This document shows, in pieces, positions 58,963 to 64,000 of a DNA stretch of 64,000 nucleotides. The position numbers were made by a program, and so were the translations under genes. Every line of letters begins with the position of its first letter. The first letter of the stretch is position 1. The stretch is from Chloroflexota bacterium (GTDB lineage: Bacteria; Chloroflexota; Ktedonobacteria; Ktedonobacterales; Ktedonobacteraceae), in contig VBHI01000220.1 in the NCBI GenBank assembly GCA_005881495.1, positions 1-64,000 of the forward strand, read 5' to 3'. The notes beneath the pieces were generated by a model. It searched no databases. It was not told the origin of the DNA and was given only the letters and a program-made list of their open reading frames with translations.

Positions 58963-59874
58963 TTAGCTTCGCTGACCAACTGTTAACTGCAATGTCTGGA
59001 GTTTACCGCCGCGATTGACTTCGATCGGAATGGTTTTTCCGACACGATCACCCGAAAGTAGTGACCGTAGATCCTCTGCATCCTTGAGTGGATGGTTATC
59101 GAGCGTTACTAGAATATCTCCAAGCATCAAACCACCTTTTTGAGCTGGGCTACCCTCGTCTACCTGTACGATAAGCAGGCCATGGTCTTCTGTTCTTCCA
59201 TCGCGTTGCGCCTCAGGTAACTGCACCAGTTGGCTGCTAATGCCCAGGTAACCGCGTTTAATAAAGCCCTGTTGTGCCAGCGTTTCCGCGATACCCCAGG
59301 CAATATGCGCCGGGATAGCTAAAGTTGCGCTGCTTACCAGCCCTGTAGTCGTAATTCCCAACACAGCTCCCTGGGTGTCAATTAACGGCCCGCCTGAGAA
59401 TCCCGGGTAAGGAATCGCATCAGTTCGGATATATCGTTCCAGCATCGCTCCTTGTGGCATCCGAATTGGTCCACCAACGGCGCTGACTATACCAACACTT
59501 GCCATAGGCCCTTCATTCGGTGATCGACCCACTGCCAACACAAGTTGACCAACTCGTGCTTGCTCAGTTGCTTTAACAGCGGGGTTAAGACTAAGATTAG
59601 CCACTCGCAATAGTGCCAGGTCTGTCCCCAGATCACGTCCAGCAAATTGCGCAGGAAGCGTACGCTGATCGTGTGTCTCAATCGTCAGATCTTCTTCGCG
59701 CTCAAGCACATGATCTGCCGTCAAAACCAGGTCCTGCGCATAGATGATTCCGCTTGCTGGACGCCCTTGACGTCCATTAACGAGTACCAACGCCGAACTA
59801 ACACGCTCAACAGCATCAGCCATCTGATTTGAGAGCATGCTAGCAATGTTTTTCTCTGTAATTGTTTGTTCCAT
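58963..59874 (-). CDS. Second HtrA-like serine protease with PDZ domain
   Basis: 303 aa. The triad is His in LTADHVLE, Asp in GTDLALLRV and Ser in PGFSGGPL. The PDZ domain is at the C-terminus (GGLMLGDILVTLDNHPL). It also lacks a signal peptide or membrane helix. Its sequence is clearly related to, but different from, the next gene, so the pair is an old duplication. It is the first gene of the three-gene unit. Two AGTACT words 30 bases apart in the 5' region (59894-59932) could be operator half-sites. Confidence 0.9.
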   Translation of the reverse strand: MEQTITEKNIASMLSNQMADAVERVSSALVLVNGRQGRPASGIIYAQDLVLTADHVLEREEDLTIETHDQRTLPAQFAGRDLGTDLALLRVANLSLNPAVKATEQARVGQLVLAVGRSPNEGPMASVGIVSAVGGPIRMPQGAMLERYIRTDAIPYPGFSGGPLIDTQGAVLGITTTGLVSSATLAIPAHIAWGIAETLAQQGFIKRGYLGISSQLVQLPEAQRDGRTEDHGLLIVQVDEGSPAQKGGLMLGDILVTLDNHPLKDAEDLRSLLSGDRVGKTIPIEVNRGGKLQTLQLTVGQRS

Positions 59875-60077
59875 AGTGCCTTCTTTTCCCTTGAGTACTA
59901 TTTAAGGTAAGGATAACCTTTATGAGTACTATAAGCCAAAAATGATCTTTTGGCACCGTCGATTCGACTAGTAAATACCCTGGAAAAATGACCAGTAATG
60001 TTTATCATGGACGTATTTCCATATGCTTTGGCTTTTCAGAGGCGCGGCTGCATGAGCTGCGCCTCCACTCTACACCT

Positions 60078-60248
60078 TCAAACGTTGGCCGCAGTGCCCC
60101 AGCTGGCTGCAATACGCGATTCGATTTGTACGAGAGACGGCATGCGCGTAAAGATGAGGAACAACACCACTCCGATGACGATGGCCAGGAAGCTTCCCAA
60201 GCCGTAGCCTCCGAAGAAGGAGGTCCTTACGGACTCGGTATCCGCCAT
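60078..60248 (-). CDS. Possible small membrane protein
   Basis: 56 aa from ATG 60248. One hydrophobic helix (GLGSFLAIVIGVVLFLIF) is followed by a short polar tail. No clear ribosome site and no recognised family. Listed because the helix is convincing and the frame ends normally. It could be chance. Confidence 0.3.
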   Translation of the reverse strand: MADTESVRTSFFGGYGLGSFLAIVIGVVLFLIFTRMPSLVQIESRIAASWGTAANV

Positions 60249-60288
60249 CCGGCGATTGCAATCCAAACAGCAGTTGCCGCCATGAGAG

Positions 60289-60327
60289 CCCACGGGATGC
60301 GCACCATCTCGGTGCGCATCCCGTGGG
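60289..60327. terminator. Perfect 17-bp palindromic hairpin
   Basis: Arms 60289-60305 and 60311-60327 match perfectly around a 5-base loop. No T-run follows on either strand. It could be a terminator, a transposon end structure or a protein-binding palindrome. Confidence 0.5.
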
Positions 60328-60719
60328 TCATACGAGCAACTCCTGGCAGAATTTGTATAAACAATCGCTAGAGAACGCACTCCACGAGCAACCGAGCTTC
60401 TTCGCGCGCCGGGAGGTTGCGACCATCGAACTCATGCCACCGTGGCACCGCAGCGCAGGGAGCCACGCTGCTAAGTTATCATACCAGATGAAACTCACGG
60501 CGGTGTCTGGAGAATTCACGATCTACTCACGAGCATCGTGGGGAAAGGAATGAAGGAGCTCTCGATCAGCGCAGGGTGGCGCGTAGAGCTGGCAGAAGAC
60601 GATACTTTTGGACATCGTTAGCGTCCAATCGTACTTTTGGAAGCACTTTGCCTCCAAAGGCACCGAATCTCTTTTGGCATCGTCGCAGCGAGCGTGAAAG
60701 CGGGCTTTCGCGGACAAAT

Positions 60720-61292
60720 TTTGAGAAAAGTCACACTCCCCCACAGGTGGGCTTACCCTGGAAAGCGGGCCGCTTCTCTGGCCAAGACTTTGCTCTCCAG
60801 CCCGATGGGAAGCTGCGCTGTCTGCTGGCCAGAAGCTGTTCCCCCATGAGCAACGCCGAGAAGCCGACGGGAGCCTGCGTGTGGTGGATGGAGCCAGCAT
60901 CCGCTGCTGTCGTTCCTGTCCACTACGAAAGCCTCGTCAATGGAACGGCGCCGCGACGGCCAAGCCGCGCCAGGGAAATCGGCTGTTGCATCCGCTCCGA
61001 GTGAGTAGCGCACCGCTGCTCTGGCGGGATTGGAGCCACAGAGTTCACCGGCGCGCCAGCATACAGTTCGTGCGCCACCAACGCATTGAGGTGAGCCTGT
61101 CGCCTCCCGCCGCTGCTTCGCCACCCACCGCGGGCGTGATCCTCACCCGGAGCCGGGCGTGCTCACACGCGCCTCGCGTGGACGGAGCGCCTGGCTCGCA
61201 ATGCGCGCCCCGACCATGGTGGCCGGGTGACGATCTCCCTCTTTGGCGTCCCCGAAGGCTTCGCCACCTCGTTCGAGAGGGCTCCGGCTTGA
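60720..61292 (+). pseudogene. Transposase, C-terminal part with frameshifts
   Basis: Three frames carry parts of one protein: VGLPWKAGRFSGQDFALQPDG, then DGSLRVVDGASIRCCRSCPL with WNGAATAKPRQ and APLLWRDWSHRVHRRA, then WTERLARNAR, TISLFGVPEGFATSF and TGA at 61290. The Cys-rich CRSCPLR block and the VPEGFATS ending are what I expect at the C-terminus of the Ktedonobacteria-type transposase whose start is at 52475. At least two frameshifts make it inactive. Confidence 0.7.
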
Positions 61293-61392
61293 AGTGGGCC
61301 TCGGTTCCTCTGGAGCCTCTCTCCCTTCTGTGCGAAAATGAGGCTGACAAGAGGAGTATAGCGATGAGCGCTTCAATGAGGAGGTCTGCAGG

Positions 61393-61831
61393 ATGGAACA
61401 CCCAAAACCAAGAGCCGTGCTGATGGCTGAGCTCGGCGCCAGTCGTGCCGAGCTGGAATCTGTTCTCCGCACGGTGCGCCAGAGCGCATGACCGAACCGG
61501 GAGCCTGTGGCTCCTGGTCGGTCAAAGATGTGCTGGCGCATCTGGCCGTCGAGAATGGCTGGCTCGCGCTGCAACTGGAACGGGGGACACGGGGAAAAGT
61601 CCCTGGCCCCGAGGAAGTGCAGCACAATCGGGAGTTGGGACTGGCTGACAACCAGCAGCTCAAAGACTGGACCTGGCCTATGTGCGGGACTGGGATCGCC
61701 GGGCCAACGAGCGCCTGCTCACCACCTTAGCGGAACTGCCGGAATCCAGACTCGGGGAGCCGGATTGGTGGACGTTCGGCAGAGCGCTTGGCAGCGTCTT
61801 CGATGCTGACTATGAAGAAACCGGGAGCTAA
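61393..61831 (+). pseudogene. DinB-superfamily (ClbS/DfsB-like) gene broken by two frameshifts
   Basis: Successive frames give AVLMAELGASRAELESVL, then PERMTEPGACGSWSVKDVLA and HLAVENGWLALQLERG, then YVRDWDRRANERLLTTLAEL to TAA 61829. GSWSVKDVLAHL is the hallmark of ClbS/DfsB and maleylpyruvate-isomerase-like four-helix bundles. The breaks fall near 61478 and 61665. The ClbS family includes self-resistance proteins; nothing more can be said of this broken copy. Confidence 0.7.
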
Positions 61832-61866
61832 GAGAAGCAGTTCAGTCCAAGTGAGGAGTCCCGCGA

Positions 61867-62331
61867 TCACCTGGAGGAACGTAGTGAAGGAGAGGCACGA
61901 CGGTGCTGCTCGGCCAATTCGTACTTGTTGGCGAATACGCGGTCGCCACAGTAGATGTTGCGCCGTGTGAAGGGCTCCGGGGTCTGCTGGAGGAGGTAGG
62001 TCCGCACCTCGGGTTTGTGCGCCATGGGCGCATCAAACCAAGGGTCAGGCAGTGTATAGATTGGATGAGAGACCCAGGCGGGGCATGGCACCGAAAAGCG
62101 TGCGCAGAGATAGTCGACGGAGGCGGCGCAAAACGCCGCCCAACGTTGCTGGTACTGATTGGCATCTTGCGGCAAGGAGAGCGGGGCCGCGACCAGCTCG
62201 GCGCGGCGGTCCTTGGCGTAGTCAAACCAGTCGTTCAAGAAATTGCCCAAAGCGATCCAAGGCTCTTCTCCCTGACAGATCTCTTGGTAGGTCGCCGCCA
62301 TCGTGTGCAGATGCTCAGCAGGGTTCATCAA
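61867..62331 (-). CDS. Hypothetical protein downstream of a nucleotidyltransferase pseudogene
   Basis: 154 aa (or 153 from the second Met). Soluble, rich in aromatic residues, with HTMAATYQEICQGEEPWIAL, then NDWFDYAKDRRAELV and a C-terminal NIYCGDRVFANKYELAE. I do not recognise a family. Its start is 60 bp after the AbiEii/DUF6036-like gene on the same strand, so the two were probably a pair. A toxin-antitoxin role is possible but unproven. Confidence 0.6.
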   Translation of the reverse strand: MMNPAEHLHTMAATYQEICQGEEPWIALGNFLNDWFDYAKDRRAELVAAPLSLPQDANQYQQRWAAFCAASVDYLCARFSVPCPAWVSHPIYTLPDPWFDAPMAHKPEVRTYLLQQTPEPFTRRNIYCGDRVFANKYELAEQHRRASPSLRSSR

Positions 62332-62391
62332 TCCTCCTCATGGTCCCACGACCGACAACGTATGCTCACGTCGCTATTGTACCATATTGAG

Positions 62392-62937
62392 TTAGGGGAA
62401 CAAGGTGCTCAACGTCGTATCGAGATGGTTGAGCTGTTGGACTTGCTGGTCTGGAATATAGCCATCAACCAGCCGCTGCGCCTGGATGCGTGTGCCAACC
62501 CGCAATTGGCGGCAGAGCAGTTGGATATCCCCGCGGTCCTTTGGGCGACCCGCGAGCAGTTTGAGCGCCAGGATATACTCGGCTTCCGGGACATACACCT
62601 CGAGCACTGCTTAGGTGCGCCAGAGCGTGCCCTGGGGCACCCGCGTGCTGGCGCGAAGAAAGTCGCCGAGCAGATCATTCATCCAGGTCACAGGGAGCCG
62701 GTTCCTGCTGGCCACCGCGCGGACGGCCGCTTTGAACCTCTGGTAAAGCGGCGAGGTGGCCGGGTCATCGACATCCACCAGCAGTACGTCAACATCATTG
62801 GTGGCGCGCCGGCTATGCAGTTGGGTGAGCATGAAGGCTCCCCCGAAGAGAAGCAGACGCACCGGCTGCGGCACGCCCATCTGCTGCAGTTCCTGACCGA
62901 GATCAGCCAGGTACGTTTCAATATCATGCGCTTGCAT
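62392..62937 (-). pseudogene. AbiEii/DUF6036-like nucleotidyltransferase with a premature TAA
   Basis: The frame from ATG 62937 reads LADLGQELQQMGVPQPVRLL, LFGGAFMLTQLHSRRATNDV, DVLLVDVDDP and on to GTLWRT. TAA follows at 62613-62611. The same frame then gives AVLEVYVPEAEYILALKLLA and GRPKDRGDIQLLCRQL to the normal end. GG followed by DVDVLL is the nucleotidyltransferase metal-site pattern of the AbiEii/DUF6036 group, often toxins. The stop removes the last third, so it is probably dead. Confidence 0.75.
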
Positions 62938-63202
62938 TCGTGTGATCCTTTCTGTGCCGCTCCAAGCATCCTCTGATGCAGACCGCCCCAGTTGAGGAGA
63001 GGGAAAACGCCTTCTAAGGCCTCAATGAAGTAGACTCCGCTATGGCACACTGCGGGACACACTGAATGCGCACAGCGACGCTGAGTGAGGAAGCGTGTCA
63101 TGACCGTTGCTGTACAGGCCATCTCGCTGCCCATTATGCATCGGCTCAAGCCCCGCTACAAGCGGCTTGAGCCGAGAGGGGGTGCGAAGATTTTGTGCGA
63201 AT
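62938..63202. other. Region between the nucleotidyltransferase pseudogene and tRNA-Glu
   Basis: No gene is supported; the open frames here are shadows with no family signal. It would be the right end of the putative island. Confidence 0.4.
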
Positions 63203-63275
63203 AGCGCATACGGGAGTCGAACCCGTGATCTCCGCCTTGAGAGGGCGGCGTCCTTGGCCACTAGACGAATGCGCC
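63203..63275 (-). tRNA. tRNA-Glu (anticodon CTC)
   Basis: A 73-nt cloverleaf reads on the minus strand: acceptor GGCGCAT/ATGCGCT, anticodon stem CCGCC/GGCGG around CTCTCAA (anticodon CUC, reading GAG), and T-arm with TTCGACT. CCA is not encoded. The 3'-terminal bases are repeated at 50714-50727. Confidence 0.95.
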
Positions 63276-63354
63276 TTGCTGCGGACTCTATCATAAACCT
63301 GCTGCTGCTATTTGTCAAGTGCGTTTTTGGCTTTCACGCATTCTCTCAAAGACT

Positions 63355-63391
63355 GAGAGAGCGAGACATGTTAGAAATGCCTCGCTCTCTC
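63355..63391. terminator. Hairpin between tRNA-Glu and the GH65 gene
   Basis: GAGAGAGCGAG (63355-63365) pairs with CTCGCTCTCTC (63381-63391), with three more inner pairs (CAT/ATG). It lies 33 bases after the end of the minus-strand GH65 gene and may terminate it, although no long T-run follows. Confidence 0.55.
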
Positions 63392-63423
63392 GATGCTTGC
63401 TTCAGTTCGGTTGACGCTTGCTA

Positions 63424-64000
63424 CTACTCTTTGCGTAAATCAATGGAGAGCAATTTGCCTTTGTGGTAGCATTTGAAGGCGATGCGGGTCCAGCCATCCG
63501 GCCAGGAGGGGTTGGTCGAATAGCCGTTGTCGGTCAAGCGGAGACCCGCGAAACCCAGAACCAACGCTTGCCAGACGGCCCCTGAGCAGGCGTCATGGAT
63601 ACCCTCCGGGGTATTTCCCCGTAAGTTTTCCAGGTCAACGAGGGCCCCCTTCATAAACATTTTGTAGGCAACATCTATGTGGCCCAATTCACACGCTAAA
63701 ATGGTATGCAGCGCTGGCGTCAGCGAAGAGCCATAATCGTGGTCTGTGATGGGGTAATAATAGTCCCAGTTTACTCGCTTTGTTTTCAGGTCGAACTGCT
63801 GGTCTAGCACAGTGATGAGCATTAATACATCGGCCTGTTTAATGATCTGGTACTCTTGTACTGGCTTCATACCTAACAGCGCCTGGTAGGACTTTTTGCG
63901 CCCCGTATATGCATCCTGGTTGAGGGGTGCGAGTTTGAAAAAGCCATCGAACTGTTCGAATAAGCCGGTCTCTTTGTCCTGCGGGATGCGCATCGTTGCG
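63424..64000 (-). CDS. GH65-family glycoside phosphorylase, C-terminal part (5' end outside window)
   Basis: The frame is open to the right edge, so the N-terminus is missing; 189 residues follow the Met at 63993, which is internal because ATMRIPQDKETG runs on from upstream codons. YPITDHDYGSSLTPALHTIL, LGHIDVAYKMFMKGALVDLE and NTPEGIHDACSGAVWQALVL are the end of the (alpha/alpha)6 barrel of GH65 enzymes. These split maltose, trehalose, kojibiose or nigerose with phosphate. The catalytic Glu lies outside the window, so the substrate cannot be inferred. Confidence 0.9.
   Translation of the reverse strand, partial: ATMRIPQDKETGLFEQFDGFFKLAPLNQDAYTGRKKSYQALLGMKPVQEYQIIKQADVLMLITVLDQQFDLKTKRVNWDYYYPITDHDYGSSLTPALHTILACELGHIDVAYKMFMKGALVDLENLRGNTPEGIHDACSGAVWQALVLGFAGLRLTDNGYSTNPSWPDGWTRIAFKCYHKGKLLSIDLRKE

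Noticed and set aside
60523..61001. Open frames on both strands before the transposase remnant
   Set aside because: GC-rich shadows; only the segment from about 60720 on the plus strand shows transposase motifs.
61903..62976. 357-codon plus-strand frame
   Set aside because: It is antisense to the hypothetical gene at 61867 and the nucleotidyltransferase pseudogene, whose minus-strand frames have real family motifs.

Overview
The window reads as chromosomal DNA from a Gram-positive-like, multicellular-type Chloroflexota bacterium, most probably of the class Ktedonobacteria. This is an inference. It rests on a menaquinol-type split cytochrome bc complex, a form II CO-dehydrogenase-like molybdoenzyme with coxDE/xdhC accessories, MurJ and LCP proteins with long low-complexity N-termini, NarL/LiaR-type two-component genes, and transposase fragments of a type I associate with Ktedonobacteria. 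Base composition is near 50 % G+C with strong AGGAGG-type ribosome sites and recognisable TTGACA/TATAAT promoters.

Layout. 0-5 kb: an edge-truncated regulator with two TetR DNA-binding domains in tandem, a zinc-ribbon membrane protein, and a histidine kinase/response regulator pair. 5-10 kb: a five-gene respiratory operon (cytochrome b N-half, C-half, Rieske, a cytochrome c-cupredoxin fusion and an unrecognised polytopic membrane protein) closed by a terminator. 10-19 kb: glycogen synthase, YhaM-like nuclease, an overlapping run of sigma-like factor, HTH protein, small zinc ribbon and larC, a DUF1992 gene, a broken short-chain dehydrogenase, an HNH protein, tRNA-Thr, and DedA. 19-30 kb: a coxSLM operon (form II order and active-site motif) with a long structured leader, a strong terminator, a membrane glycosyltransferase, an M29 aminopeptidase, then coxD, coxE and split xdhC genes. 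30-44 kb: cell-envelope and metabolic genes: LCP protein, a pseudokinase-FHA protein, homoserine dehydrogenase, MurJ, mannose-1-phosphate guanylyltransferase, gamma-glutamyltransferase, a glycosyltransferase fused to a cysteinyl-tRNA-synthetase-like mini-domain, oligoendopeptidase F, and a flavin disulfide oxidoreductase. 44-48.5 kb: membrane and lipoproteins, a cupredoxin, and a sulfite-oxidase-like/flavin-reductase/DUF6510 operon.

48.5-63.3 kb is accessory in character: few ordinary genes, many decayed ones (DUF4258 toxin, IS66 piece, hydrolase tail, two halves of another transposase, a DinB/ClbS-like gene, an AbiEii/DUF6036-like nucleotidyltransferase), a dispersed hairpin family, and a 307-bp near-palindrome. 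A 14-base copy of the 3' end of the tRNA-Glu gene at 63.2 kb recurs in the same orientation at 50.7 kb, on the side expected for integration into the tRNA 3' end, so 50.7-63.2 kb may be a genomic island. Its intact cargo is a heterodimeric ABC exporter with one degenerate ATP site, a response regulator with a degenerate receiver, and two HtrA-type proteases without visible export signals. After the tRNA comes the 3' end of a GH65 phosphorylase gene that runs off the window.

All calls are from reading the sequence; no database search was made.
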